Of a DNA stretch of 64,000 bases, positions 16,430-25,424 are shown in pieces (within the stretch, counting starts at the first letter, position 1; each line of letters begins with the position of its first letter). The notes under the pieces are model-generated. The model saw nothing but the letters and a program-made list of their open reading frames with translations, searched no databases and had not been told where the DNA came from. The position numbers and the translations under genes are program-made. The stretch covers positions 1-64,000 of the forward strand of contig DJHE01000012.1 of the NCBI GenBank assembly GCA_002432945.1, given 5' to 3'. This stretch comes from Synergistaceae bacterium UBA5827. Its GTDB lineage: Bacteria > Synergistota > Synergistia > Synergistales > 79-D21.

Positions 16430-17443
16430 ATGATCCGCTTCAACCGTATTGTCAATATCATCGATGCGCACACCGCCGGAGAGCCGATTCGTATCGTGAC
16501 GTCGGGCTTGCCGCTGATCCAGGGAAAGACCATGCTGGAAAAATACGACTGGTTTGAGAAGAACCTCGATGGGGCCAGGAACATGATCATGCGGGAACCC
16601 CGCGGCCATCGGGACATGTTTGGCTGCATCCTGACGCCGCCTGCTACCGAGGACGGGGATTTCGGCGTTTTGTTCACGCACATCACGGGGCAGGCGACGA
16701 TGTGCGGTCACGGCACGATCGGCGTCACGAAAGTGGCACTGGAAACCGGGATAATCCCCGCAGTCGAGGGGGAGAATGTCGTACGGATTGACACCCCGGC
16801 AGGGCGGGTCACCGCAACGGCACTCGTCGAGGACGGGTATGTCGCGGAAGTCTCCTTCAGGAACGTACCATCTTTCCTCTTCCGGGACAACGTAAAGGTT
16901 CCCCTGGCCGGGCTTGGGGAAATCGAGGTCGCGGTTTCCTTCGGGGGGAATTTCTACATCTTTGTCGAGGCCGAGAAGCTGGGCCTGGAAATCAGCCCGG
17001 AAAATGTGCAGGATTTGGCCAGGAGAGCCATGGAACTGAAGAAATGGGGAGACGAAAACCTGGATGCCGTCCATCCTGAAGACTCCGGGATAAGGGGAAT
17101 TTACGGGACGATCGTCACCGGGAAGACCGAGAGGACGGGGAAAGGCTGGAAATCCCGCGAGACGTGCGTCTTCGCGGATGGGGCGGTGGATCGTTCTCCC
17201 TGCGGGACAGGGACCTCCGCCAGGATGGCCTTGCTCTACGGGCGTGGCGAAATGACGCCGGAAGAGGAGTTGAACAATGGAAGCATCATCGACACCCGGT
17301 TCAGGGGAACGATAGAGGGAACCGTCATGGTCGGAGGCATCCCGGGGATTGTCCCGAGAATTGCGGGATCAGCCTGGATCACGGGTTTCAACCAGCTTGT
17401 CCTCGATCCGACGGATCCCCTGCCGGAAGGATTCCTGGTGTAA
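16430..17443 (+). CDS. Proline racemase / hydroxyproline 2-epimerase family
   Basis: A 337-residue cofactor-independent racemase. Both catalytic cysteines are present: Cys92 in MCGHGTIG and Cys258 in DRSPCGTGTSAR. A dehydratase of this family would have Thr at the second site, so racemase or 4-hydroxyproline 2-epimerase activity is expected. DAHTAGEPIRIV at the start and GNFYIFVEAEKLG are conserved. The small cupin at 17480 follows. It may feed the D-hydroxyproline/proline dehydrogenase complex encoded at 51076-53312, far off in this window. Confidence 0.9.
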   Translation: MIRFNRIVNIIDAHTAGEPIRIVTSGLPLIQGKTMLEKYDWFEKNLDGARNMIMREPRGHRDMFGCILTPPATEDGDFGVLFTHITGQATMCGHGTIGVTKVALETGIIPAVEGENVVRIDTPAGRVTATALVEDGYVAEVSFRNVPSFLFRDNVKVPLAGLGEIEVAVSFGGNFYIFVEAEKLGLEISPENVQDLARRAMELKKWGDENLDAVHPEDSGIRGIYGTIVTGKTERTGKGWKSRETCVFADGAVDRSPCGTGTSARMALLYGRGEMTPEEELNNGSIIDTRFRGTIEGTVMVGGIPGIVPRIAGSAWITGFNQLVLDPTDPLPEGFLV

Positions 17444-17479
17444 ACTGGGCAAGGCAAAGTAAAAAAGGAGGCGATCCTG

Positions 17480-17869
17480 ATGGATGGAGAATCTGGGACG
17501 GTATTCGCGGGGCGGCTTGAGGACCTGCCTGTTATTCCGACCGAGGATCATGGAGGAACGGAAAAAAGAGTTGTCTTCGGTCCGGGGCAGTTCTGGGACG
17601 ATTACGTGGCACGGTTTTTCACAACCGCCCCGGGCGCAAAAACACCGTTCCATGCCCATGATTGGCCGCATTATGTCCTGGTCACGGAAGGCTCCGCCAG
17701 GGGCATGATCATGGGGAAGGTCTACGAACTTTCGGCGGGTTCCTGGGCTCACGTCCCCCCGAATACGGAGCATTTCTTTGAAAATACGGGGGAAGGCAAC
17801 CTGTCTTTCATCTGCATCGTCCCGAAAGAGGGGGATCTGTACTGGCTGGACCAGCAGGGGAGTTGCTGA
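17480..17869 (+). CDS. Cupin domain protein
   Basis: A 129-residue single-cupin protein. HAHDWPHYVLVTEGSARGMI carries the first metal motif and NTEHFF the last His. AAAGGAGGCG precedes ATG 17480. It lies 36 bases after the racemase gene, so the two likely form an operon; it might bind or isomerise a related metabolite, but no activity can be assigned. Confidence 0.82.
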   Translation: MDGESGTVFAGRLEDLPVIPTEDHGGTEKRVVFGPGQFWDDYVARFFTTAPGAKTPFHAHDWPHYVLVTEGSARGMIMGKVYELSAGSWAHVPPNTEHFFENTGEGNLSFICIVPKEGDLYWLDQQGSC

Positions 17870-17963
17870 GGGATCTGAATCATGCCTCGTGCAGGCATGT
17901 CGTTTCAACCGCAGGTTGGCCAGGTTGCCAATAGCGGAAAAACCCGGCAATTTTGCAGAATCG

Positions 17964-17994
17964 AAGGGAATTCCTTACCCGGAGTTCCCTTTTG
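17964..17994 (+). terminator. Probable terminator after the cupin gene
   Basis: AAGGGAATTCC and GGAGTTCCCTT form a short imperfect stem, then TTTGTT. It lies in the 203-base gap before the acetyltransferase gene. Confidence 0.5.
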
Positions 17995-18072
17995 TTCTGC
18001 CCGGCGGCAATGTCCCGGGTTTGCGGTTGTGCCATCAATGGCATAAGGTTTGTTTGCTTGGGGGTGGAATGC

Positions 18073-18540
18073 ATGGAGATCATAGAGAACGACCCGTTGA
18101 ACACAATGCTCCTGGAACAGATGATCAAGGACCCGGAGGATCTTAAGCTTGTCTGGCCAATGGCCCGTTACCCGTTCGATCATGAACAGTGGGGGCAGGT
18201 GCTTGACCGGGAGAAAGGGGCCGTTTCCTTCCTGGTTTACGAAGGGGAGAGCCTGGTTGGGCATGCTGCCCTGGACAGGGCGGAAGAGCCGCAAACGAGA
18301 GTGGCCAGGTTTCTTTACATCATCCCGGAACTACGGGGCCAGGGCCTGGGGCAGAAACTCATGGTCCTTCTGGAGCAATACGCCAGGGAGAAATTGGGCG
18401 CGAGCCGACTGGTGTTAAGGGTCAGGAACTTCAATGAGAAGGCGATCGGCTGTTACGGGAAAAGCGGGTTTTCGGTGTTTTTCCGGGACGGTAGCCTGCT
18501 CATGATGGAGAAGGATATCGGGCGGGGGGAAAACGGTTGA
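18073..18540 (+). CDS. GNAT family N-acetyltransferase
   Basis: A 155-residue acetyltransferase. The acetyl-CoA pyrophosphate loop is seen in IPELRGQGLGQKLMVLL (R-G-x-GLG), followed by RLVLRVRNFNEKAIGCYGKSGF, the classical C-terminal motif. ATG 18073 has GGGGGTGG ahead; earlier in-frame starts run into the terminator region. Its stop overlaps the start of the YgeY-like gene (TGATG), so they are translationally coupled, and the substrate is perhaps an amino compound. Confidence 0.83.
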   Translation: MEIIENDPLNTMLLEQMIKDPEDLKLVWPMARYPFDHEQWGQVLDREKGAVSFLVYEGESLVGHAALDRAEEPQTRVARFLYIIPELRGQGLGQKLMVLLEQYAREKLGASRLVLRVRNFNEKAIGCYGKSGFSVFFRDGSLLMMEKDIGRGENG

Positions 18541-19718
18541 TGCCGACAAGCAAGCTGGAAGAGATTTTTAGGAAACACGAGGATGACCTTGTCGAGTTTG
18601 CCAGTAGCCTGGTGAGGATCCGGAGCTATTCGGACCAGGAAGGGGAGCTGGCGCGGCACATCGCGGGGAAAATGGAAGCGCTCGGTTATGACGAGGTCTT
18701 CATTGACGGCACGGGAAACGTGGTCGGGAGGATCGGGAACGGCCCGAAGAGCATCCTTTTCGATTCGCACATGGACACGGTCGAGGTCAATGACGAACAG
18801 GACTGGGTCCTGCCCCCGTTCTCCGGGGATATCATGGATGGCCGGCTCTACGGGCGCGGCTCGGTCGACATGAAATCCGCGATTGCGGCTTCCGTTTACG
18901 CGGGGGCGATAGCGAAGGGACTTGGGTTCCATTCCGGCAAGACGATTTACGTCACCACGACCGTATGCGAAGAATACTGCGACGGCGAAAACCTAAGGAT
19001 GCTGTTCAGGGAGAGTGGCATCAAGCCCGATTACGTCGTCATCTGCGAGCCCTCGGACAATCTTATCGTCCTTGGGCACAAGGGAAAGGCGCAGATGCTG
19101 ATTAGGACGCACGGAGTGTCGGCCCACGGATCGGCGCCGGAGAAAGGGGTCAACGCGGTCTACGAAATGGCCGAGATCATCAGCCGCGTGGAGAAGCTGA
19201 ATGACGACCTGGCGGCCGCAGGCTCGCCGCACGGGACGATCGTCCTGTCAGACATTTCGAGCGTAAGCGTGTCGCTTAACGCGGTGCCGAGCGAATGTTC
19301 CATTTACCTGGACCGGAGAATGGTGCCCGGAGAGACCGAAGAAGACATCCGGAGCGAAATGGGAAGCCTGGTGAAGGGCAAAAAAGCGACGTGGGAGGTA
19401 GGAACAATCCGAAGGAAGAGCTGGACAGGCGTCGACCTTTGTTATGAGCCCCTCCACGCAGCGTGGAAAATCGACCTCGGGCATGAACTGGCAATAGCCT
19501 GCAACAAGGCCTATGAAAAGGTTTTCGGAAAGGCTCCTGGACGGTATGACTTCTGGGATTTCGGAACAAACGCCGTCACGCCTGTCAGCATGGGCATCCC
19601 GACCATCGGGTTCGGTCCCGGCGAATACAAGCTCGCCCACATGCTCAACGAAAGCTGCGAGATCTGCAAAATCAAGGACGCATGCCGATTCTACACATCC
19701 CTGGTGGGGGAGATATGA
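18540..19718 (+). CDS. ygeY: M20 family hydrolase, YgeY-like
   Basis: A 392-residue M20 zinc peptidase-like enzyme. It shows SHMDTV, GRGSVDMKS, the catalytic CEEYCDGE, CEPSD and the C-terminal HMLNE. Close matches to the selenium-linked YgeY branch include GVSAHGSAPEKGVNAVYEM, SWTG, KAPGRYDFWDFGTN and GIPTIGFGPGEY. YgeY genes track with selenium-dependent metabolism; the substrate is unknown, probably an acylated or carbamoyl amino acid. ATG 18540 overlaps the preceding stop by one base. Confidence 0.85.
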   Translation: MPTSKLEEIFRKHEDDLVEFASSLVRIRSYSDQEGELARHIAGKMEALGYDEVFIDGTGNVVGRIGNGPKSILFDSHMDTVEVNDEQDWVLPPFSGDIMDGRLYGRGSVDMKSAIAASVYAGAIAKGLGFHSGKTIYVTTTVCEEYCDGENLRMLFRESGIKPDYVVICEPSDNLIVLGHKGKAQMLIRTHGVSAHGSAPEKGVNAVYEMAEIISRVEKLNDDLAAAGSPHGTIVLSDISSVSVSLNAVPSECSIYLDRRMVPGETEEDIRSEMGSLVKGKKATWEVGTIRRKSWTGVDLCYEPLHAAWKIDLGHELAIACNKAYEKVFGKAPGRYDFWDFGTNAVTPVSMGIPTIGFGPGEYKLAHMLNESCEICKIKDACRFYTSLVGEI

Positions 19719-19768
19719 AGTCCCCGGGGCGATAGGAGCTTACGGTCCCTCTTGGCGTTCCTGGTAAA

Positions 19769-19806
19769 GAAACCGGGGCTGCGGTCGCAGCCCCGGTTTC
19801 TTATTA
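19769..19806 (+). terminator. Terminator after the YgeY gene
   Basis: A long perfect stem, GAAACCGGGGCTGC / GCAGCCCCGGTTTC, with loop GGTC, followed by TTATTAT. Confidence 0.88.
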
Positions 19807-19859
19807 TGTATACGCATAGGATTTAATTTTAACTTTATTCAGGTAAATAGGGGGAGCAG

Positions 19860-19865
19860 TATAAT
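19860..19865 (+). promoter_or_regulatory. Possible -10 of the glutamate dehydrogenase promoter
   Basis: A perfect TATAAT in an AT-rich gap of about 210 bases ahead of the gene at 20016. The -35 region (ATTCAG with a 17-base spacer) is poor, so an activator may be needed. Confidence 0.35.
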
Positions 19866-20015
19866 GTCGCCGGTTTTATCCGAATACACTATGAATAGAA
19901 AAAATAGACATTAAACCGATTCGGAGAGGGGAGGTGGAAATCAGGGTAGATTGGCGGGTCTTCGCGTGAAGAGTGGGGCATTCAAACTTACGAGACAGAA
20001 GAGGAGGAGACAGGC

Positions 20016-21263
20016 ATGTCGAGGATGAATCCGTACGAAATGTTCCTCAAGCAGGTGGACGAAGCCACACCGTACCTGAATGTCGAGCAGGAATTCATCG
20101 ATATCCTCAAGGAACCCAAGGAAGTCCTGGAAATTTCCATCCCCTTGCGCCTGGAGGATGGGACCGTCAAGCTCGTAAAAGGATGGCGCAGCCATCACAA
20201 CAATGCCCTGGGCCCCTACAAGGGGGGCGTCCGCTATCACCCGAATGTTTCCAAAGACGAAGTCATGGCCCTTTCGGCCTGGATGTCCATAAAGTGTGCC
20301 ACTGCCATGCTTCCCTACGGTGGGGGCAAGGGCGGGATAAGGATTGCCCCCAGGGAGCTTTCCAAGGGGGAACTGGAGCGCGTAAGCCGGGCCTATGCCC
20401 TGGGGATTTCCCGTTTCATGGGGACGGATGTCGATATCCCAGCTCCCGATGTTTATACGAACCCGCAGGTCATGTCATGGTTCCTTGATACCTACGAAAA
20501 AGTGAAAGGGTGGAGCGAACCTTCCTGTTACACCGGCAAGCCCATAGAACTCGGGGGTTCCCTGGGTCGAGGGGACGCTACGGCCCGCGGGGGGATGTAC
20601 GTTCTTCGTGAAGCCCTCAAGGAAATGGGACTTCTCGGAAAGCCCCTGACGGCAACCATACAGGGGTATGGGAATGCCGGCAGCTTCGCGCATGCCCTGT
20701 ATGAAAGCATCGGTGTCACCGTTGTCGGGGCGTCGGACAGCAAGGGGGGCACCTATAACCCGAAGGGCCTGAAGTACGAAGACCTCATGAAACACAAGAA
20801 AGTCAGCGGAACGGTAGCCGATTATCCTGGCGGTGAAAGGGTCACGACCGACGAACTGCTTGAAAGAACGGTCGACATCCTCATCCCGGCCGCCCTGGAA
20901 GGCATCGTGAACGAGGCCAACGCCGGAAAGATCAGGGCCAAGATTGTGCTCGAACTGGCCAATGGGCCTACGACCCCGGAGGCCGAGGCAATCCTGCACG
21001 AGATGGGCACGCTGGTCATTCCCGATGTTCTGGCCAATTCCGGCGGTGTCACCGTGAGCTGCTTCGAATGGATCCAGGGGCGGACCGGGGACTTCTGGAG
21101 CGAAAAGACCGTCCACGAAAAACTTGACGAGCGCCTCACCCATGCCTTCCACGAAATCTGGAAAATCAAGGCCCAGCATAATATCCGGATGCGCCAGGCC
21201 ACGTACGTGCGGGCTATGGGGCGAATCATATCCGCGATGCGTTTCCGCGGAATTTGGCCCTGA
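20016..21263 (+). CDS. gdhA: Glutamate dehydrogenase (Glu/Leu/Phe/Val family)
   Basis: A 415-residue oxidative deaminase. Substrate and catalytic parts are YKGGVRYHP and LPYGGGKGGIRI, with the catalytic Lys. The Rossmann domain starts TIQGYGNAGSFAHAL. The end has DVLANSGGVTVSCFEWIQ. The length is that of the hexameric NAD-type enzymes used in amino-acid fermentation to link glutamate and 2-oxoglutarate. GAGGAGACAGGC precedes the ATG. It sits alone, with its own promoter region. Confidence 0.95.
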   Translation: MSRMNPYEMFLKQVDEATPYLNVEQEFIDILKEPKEVLEISIPLRLEDGTVKLVKGWRSHHNNALGPYKGGVRYHPNVSKDEVMALSAWMSIKCATAMLPYGGGKGGIRIAPRELSKGELERVSRAYALGISRFMGTDVDIPAPDVYTNPQVMSWFLDTYEKVKGWSEPSCYTGKPIELGGSLGRGDATARGGMYVLREALKEMGLLGKPLTATIQGYGNAGSFAHALYESIGVTVVGASDSKGGTYNPKGLKYEDLMKHKKVSGTVADYPGGERVTTDELLERTVDILIPAALEGIVNEANAGKIRAKIVLELANGPTTPEAEAILHEMGTLVIPDVLANSGGVTVSCFEWIQGRTGDFWSEKTVHEKLDERLTHAFHEIWKIKAQHNIRMRQATYVRAMGRIISAMRFRGIWP

Positions 21264-21368
21264 TTCCGGGCTTCCTGGTTTAGGCGGAAACAAAGTCGCC
21301 CGGCTGCCCATAGAGTTTTGGATTAGCAAGTGAAGGAACTCGATGGTTCCAGGTTGATGGCAGGGTAA

Positions 21369-22001
21369 ATGGAAGATTTACGGGAACAGGTGCTTTGGAA
21401 AGTCAGGGCATCTCCTGGCCTTACGGATCGGGAAATTACAGACAGCCTTCTGGGGAAGGCAGCCCGGATACAGGCTGTCAACTGGGCGGCGCACTCTTTG
21501 GAAAGGAAGCGCCTACTGGAACGGCATCTACGCCCTGACGGGAAAATCGGCAATTACGCTGTCGGGTTGGGAACAGGTCCCTTGCAGGAGAGGTGGCCCG
21601 AAGAGACGTCCATTGGTTCCAGCACACCTGTCGTGCAGATGTCGGAAGGCGAAGTGAAGAGAAAAATCAAGGAATGGCTTGAAAGGGAAGGTTGGTCTGT
21701 TGTCGTCAACTGGGGGCCCGATCGCGGCGCGGATATCGAGGCATGGCGCGGGAACGAGCATTGGGTCATAGAAGCAAAGGGGAGCGGATCCCGTAACGAG
21801 ATGAGAAGGAACCACTTCTTGTCGGTTCTCGGTGAAACCCTGCAACGAATGGATGTTCCCCAGGCTCGTTATGGCATCGCTTTGCCGGATATGCGAAAAT
21901 TCCGCAATTTGTGGGCCAAATTCCCGGCCTTGGCAAAATCGAGAACCGGGATTTCCGCTTTTTTCGTAGGAACTGACGGGAAAGTGGACCAGGAGAACTG
22001 A
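21369..22001 (+). CDS. Winged-helix plus PD-(D/E)XK nuclease-like protein
   Basis: A 210-residue protein. Residues about 5-60 look like a winged helix (ASPGLTDREITDSLLGKAARIQAVNWAAHSLERKRLLER). After a linker, residues 95-205 form a restriction-endonuclease-like domain: DRGADIEAWRGNEHWVIEAKGSG gives D-x(10)-E-A-K, the PD-(D/E)XK core. It resembles orphan restriction or Mrr-like proteins, but no methylase or partner gene is present. A weak GCAGGG site lies near ATG 21369. Confidence 0.65.
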   Translation: MEDLREQVLWKVRASPGLTDREITDSLLGKAARIQAVNWAAHSLERKRLLERHLRPDGKIGNYAVGLGTGPLQERWPEETSIGSSTPVVQMSEGEVKRKIKEWLEREGWSVVVNWGPDRGADIEAWRGNEHWVIEAKGSGSRNEMRRNHFLSVLGETLQRMDVPQARYGIALPDMRKFRNLWAKFPALAKSRTGISAFFVGTDGKVDQEN

Positions 22002-22019
22002 AAAATCAAGGTTCAACAA

Positions 22020-22058
22020 GGGATGAGGCACTCCACTGCATGTGGAGTGCCTCATCCC
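22020..22058. terminator. Long perfect hairpin between convergent genes
   Basis: A perfect 17-base-pair stem starting GGGATGAGGCACTCC, with loop TGCAT. There is no strong U-tract on either side, but its place between the nuclease-like and Dps-like genes suits a bidirectional terminator. Confidence 0.6.
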
Positions 22059-22072
22059 TCCTGTATTTGTCC

Positions 22073-22630
22073 CTAAACGGAAGGCATGAACGGTCGCACG
22101 AAAGGCGAGGTTTCCCCCTTGCGCATGAAGTGTCCCGATGGCCCTTCTCCCAGGAATTCAGAGAACCAGGACTCGTGCTCGATTTCCTCGTGGAGGATTG
22201 CCTGGGCCAGGGCGTACGTGCGATGATCCTTTCCCGCCGTGATGTTGCAGATATGGCTGTAGCCCCTGACCGCGCAGCGCTCGGCTTCAACCAGCACTTC
22301 GAGGATGGCCTTGACATCCGTGGGATCCTCGGGAAGCCTGGCGGGCGGGCAAGCGGACATGTCGTGGAAGACTTTCATGTCGTCCGGCAGTTTGCCGCCA
22401 AGTTCGTAAATGCGGGGTACCAGGGCCTCGAAATGGTTTCTGTCCTCGATGCGCGCAGCCTCGGCAATTTCCTTGATGCCCTCGCCTTCCAGCCCGATCA
22501 GGTTTGCCCTCAGGACCGTGTAGTAGTAAAACGTCGTCAATTCCGCAGCCGCGTTGGCGATGAGCAAAGTCAGCAGCTGGTCCACATTAACGCCTGCCTT
22601 TTCCACCACTTCTCTTGAGACTTTTGCCAT
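22073..22630 (-). CDS. Dps-like ferritin (DPSL type)
   Basis: A 185-residue four-helix ferritin-like protein. Metal ligands are in AAAELTTFYYYTVL, ARIEDRNHFEALVPRIYELGG, EAERCAVRGYSHIC and AQAILHEEIEHESWF. Cys in SACPPA and ERCAVRGYSHIC recall the thioferritin/DPSL branch. It should oxidise and store iron and consume peroxide. ATG 22630 follows AAGGTGGAG; the gene is monocistronic. Confidence 0.82.
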   Translation of the reverse strand: MAKVSREVVEKAGVNVDQLLTLLIANAAAELTTFYYYTVLRANLIGLEGEGIKEIAEAARIEDRNHFEALVPRIYELGGKLPDDMKVFHDMSACPPARLPEDPTDVKAILEVLVEAERCAVRGYSHICNITAGKDHRTYALAQAILHEEIEHESWFSEFLGEGPSGHFMRKGETSPFVRPFMPSV

Positions 22631-22786
22631 TACTCTCCACCTTCCCTTCTTCTCTCTGGCCAAATGTCCTATGGCGTTTGCGTGCCCGATGTTTTGGCAA
22701 CTGATTTAAACAAATACATATGCTTAGATACACCATAGAGTTGGGTAGAATATACCACGGTGGGTTTAAATTGTAAAGGTTTTAAT

Positions 22787-24046
22787 TTAGGCGCCCTGCT
22801 TCGCCAGGGCGGCGTCGATCTGGTCGCCCAGTCGGTCGATCTTCTTCATGAGATAGGTCGCTGACACCGCGCAAAGGCCGCCGCAAAGGAACAGGGACCA
22901 CCCTGTCCCGGCGAGATCTCCCAGTTTCCCCGCAAGAAGGCTTCCGAACGGGGGAATTCCCAGGATCGCGAAGGTATAGAGTGCCATGATGCGACTCCTG
23001 TTCTCCCTTGGGACCATCGTCTGGAGCAGCGTGTTGCAGCTTATCGTGCTTGTGACCATGCAAAATCCGACGGGAGCCGCAAGGGCGATGCCGAAGGAAA
23101 TGCTGCGCGACAGGGAAAAGAGCAGGACCGAGATCCCGAACCCGATGCAGGCCCTCGTGCACCACCAGCTGAGCCTTGCCGCGGATTTTAGCGAAGCCAT
23201 GAGAAGGGAACCACAAAGGGCCCCAATGGCCACGCCCATCAGCAGGAAGCCGAGAGTCTCCGAAGTGCCGCCGAGGACGCTTTTCGCCATCGCGGGCATC
23301 AGGACGAGGCTCGGGAAGGCAAAAAAGCCGGTCAGCGCGATCAGGATGAGGAAATAACGGGCAGGGGCAAAGTCACGTGCCATCCGGATCCCCTCGATCA
23401 TGTCCGCCAGTGGCTGGTTCTTTCCTACGGAGGTTTTCCCGACCGGGGGGTGTTCCATCTTCATGATCCTGACCGCGTAGAGTGTCGAGGAGTAGGCCAG
23501 GCCGTTCACCAGGAAGCAGACCCCCTCGCCGACGAGGTGTATCACGAACCCGGCCACGGTCGGCCCGATCATGCGGGCTACGTTGAAAACGGTTGAATTC
23601 AATGCAACAGCATTGGGAACGTCTTCCTTCCGGTCGACCATGTAGGAAACAAGGGCGTATCGGCAGGGGAGCTCGAAGGAATCGACCAGGCCAAGAAAGA
23701 GGGCCATGAAGGCGACGATGTGGAAGGTCACGACGCCTGTAAGCGTCAGGACAGCCAGTAGGAAAGCGATGGCCATGCAGATGGCCTGGCACCGGAAAAG
23801 AGTCTTGCGCAGGTCCCAGCGCTCTATCAGGGCTCCGGCAAAAGGCGAGAGGAGGAAGATGGGGATCGAGGCGGCAAAATCCATGATTCCCAAAGCGCTG
23901 TTGGAGCCGGTCAGCCTGAAGACAAGCCAGCCCATCGCAACCCGGTGCATCCACAGGCCGGATAGGGAGATCGATTGGGCCGTGAAAAACAGCCTGTAAT
24001 TCCTGCTTCGCAGGGCACGCAGTGTTTCCGGAAATTCCAGGGACAA
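22787..24046 (-). CDS. MFS transporter
   Basis: A 419-residue major facilitator with twelve hydrophobic segments. The N-terminus FPETLRALRSRNYRLFFTAQSISLSGLWMHRVAMGWLVF is typical of the MFS_3 branch (enterobactin-exporter-like). Loop 2-3 is GALIERWDLRKTL. The family effluxes drugs or siderophore-like compounds. The start codon at 24046 lies 388 bases from the divergent nitrilase gene. Confidence 0.88.
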   Translation of the reverse strand: MSLEFPETLRALRSRNYRLFFTAQSISLSGLWMHRVAMGWLVFRLTGSNSALGIMDFAASIPIFLLSPFAGALIERWDLRKTLFRCQAICMAIAFLLAVLTLTGVVTFHIVAFMALFLGLVDSFELPCRYALVSYMVDRKEDVPNAVALNSTVFNVARMIGPTVAGFVIHLVGEGVCFLVNGLAYSSTLYAVRIMKMEHPPVGKTSVGKNQPLADMIEGIRMARDFAPARYFLILIALTGFFAFPSLVLMPAMAKSVLGGTSETLGFLLMGVAIGALCGSLLMASLKSAARLSWWCTRACIGFGISVLLFSLSRSISFGIALAAPVGFCMVTSTISCNTLLQTMVPRENRSRIMALYTFAILGIPPFGSLLAGKLGDLAGTGWSLFLCGGLCAVSATYLMKKIDRLGDQIDAALAKQGA

Positions 24047-24433
24047 AAACAGGACTCCTTTGGGGCTGGAGATAGGCGACTAACAGCCGAGTCCTATCAT
24101 TTTGTGCCAGGGAGACGGTGAATGCAACCGCGATAATCACCCTGCCGCAGGAGGCGTTTAATCCAAGTTAGTTAAATCACAAATGCGTCGTTTCATCCCT
24201 TCACTTGCACGATTAAACCGGATGTGATAGAGTCTCTCCAACCTCAAATCTGTACCACCACCTCCTGATGGGCTCCGGCCTGACCACCCGGGGCCTTTCG
24301 CATGCCGTAAACCCCACTCGTTATCAGCGTCTTGAAATCATTCTAGCGTTACAGGATACTGGATAAGCTTGATCTCCTGCTGGATTTGGAAACCCCCGAG
24401 AAGGGGCAAACGCACGATTGGGGAGGCGTAAGA
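24047..24433. other. Divergent promoter region, MFS / nitrilase
   Basis: A 387-base noncoding gap. For the rightward gene, TTGAAA (24332-24337), 17 bases and GATACT (24355-24360) make a fair sigma-70 promoter. Short GC-rich inverted segments near 24265-24295 have no clear structure. I see no coding potential or known riboswitch. Confidence 0.5.
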
Positions 24434-25369
24434 ATGGGCGAGGAAAGAACGGTACGCGTTGCAGTTGTCCAGGCGGCACCCGCCATTTTTGACCGGGAAA
24501 AGACGATGGAAAAGGCACTCGCGCTAATCTCGGAAGCGGCCGAAAAGGGCGCGAACCTGGTCGTTTTCCCGGAGGCTTTCATCCCCTGTTATCCTCGCGG
24601 ATTGAGCTTTGGCTTTGCCATGGGATCCCGGACGATGGAGGGAAGGAAGGATTTCCAGCGTTTCTACGATAACTGTGTTGCGGTTCCGGGGCCCGACGTT
24701 GATCGCCTGGCAAATTCCGCGGGGGAGAACAAGGTTTACCTTGCGATGGGCGTCAATGAGAAGAACGGCAACGGCCTGGATGGCACGATCCATTGCTGTG
24801 TCCTTTTCTTCGGTCCGGACGGCAGTTTTCTTGGACGGCACAGGAAGCTGAAGCCCACGGGCTCCGAGCGGACCATCTGGGGTGAGGACGACGGCAGTAC
24901 CCTGACGGTGGTGGATACGGCCTACGGCAAGATGGGCGCATTGATTTGCTGGGAAAACTACATGCCCCTCGCCCGCACGGCGCTGTACCAGAAGGGGGTC
25001 CAGCTCTATCTTGCACCGACAGCCGACCAGAGGGACGAATACCAGTGTACGCTCCGGCATATCGCCATCGAGGGCAGGTGTTTCGTTATCGCCTGCAACC
25101 AGTACGTGGAGAGAAGCATGTACCCGAAGGACCTGAACGGTTACAAGGAACTGGAATCCCAGCCTGACGTGATGTGCCGAGGAGGAAGCTGCGTGATCAA
25201 CCCGTTTGGCCAATACGTGGCGGGTCCAAGCTTCGGCGGAGAGGAAATCCTGCTGGCTGACCTCGACCTGGATGAGATCTCCCGCGGGAAGGCCGACCTG
25301 GATGTTGTCGGACACTACGCACGTCCCGACATCTTCGAACTGGTTCTTCACGAGAGGAAATCAAGCTGA
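24434..25369 (+). CDS. Nitrilase
   Basis: A 311-residue true nitrilase, converting nitriles to acids and ammonia. The triad is Glu in VVFPEAFIPCYPRG, Lys in HRKLKPTGSE and Cys in GALICWENYMPLAR. The following PTADQRDEYQCTLRHIAIEGRCFVIACNQ is characteristic of the nitrilase branch rather than the amidases. GGGGAGGCG precedes ATG 24434. The natural substrate in an anaerobe is uncertain; aldoxime- or indole-derived nitriles are options. Confidence 0.87.
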   Translation: MGEERTVRVAVVQAAPAIFDREKTMEKALALISEAAEKGANLVVFPEAFIPCYPRGLSFGFAMGSRTMEGRKDFQRFYDNCVAVPGPDVDRLANSAGENKVYLAMGVNEKNGNGLDGTIHCCVLFFGPDGSFLGRHRKLKPTGSERTIWGEDDGSTLTVVDTAYGKMGALICWENYMPLARTALYQKGVQLYLAPTADQRDEYQCTLRHIAIEGRCFVIACNQYVERSMYPKDLNGYKELESQPDVMCRGGSCVINPFGQYVAGPSFGGEEILLADLDLDEISRGKADLDVVGHYARPDIFELVLHERKSS

Positions 25370-25380
25370 TCTCAAGAGAC

Positions 25381-25423
25381 AAAGCAAAAGGCCCCGGCAA
25401 TTCAAGCCGGGGCCTTTTGCTTT
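25381..25423. terminator. Bidirectional terminator
   Basis: A perfect 18-bp stem (AAAGCAAAAGGCCCCGGC) over loop AATTCAA; each strand has a T-rich flank. It lies between the convergent nitrilase and Fnr-type genes. Confidence 0.9.
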
Positions 25424-25424
25424 G

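Noticed and set aside
22020..22058. A mobile-element terminal repeat, from the 17-bp perfect stem
   Set aside because: There is only one copy, between two convergent gene ends; a terminator is the simpler reading.
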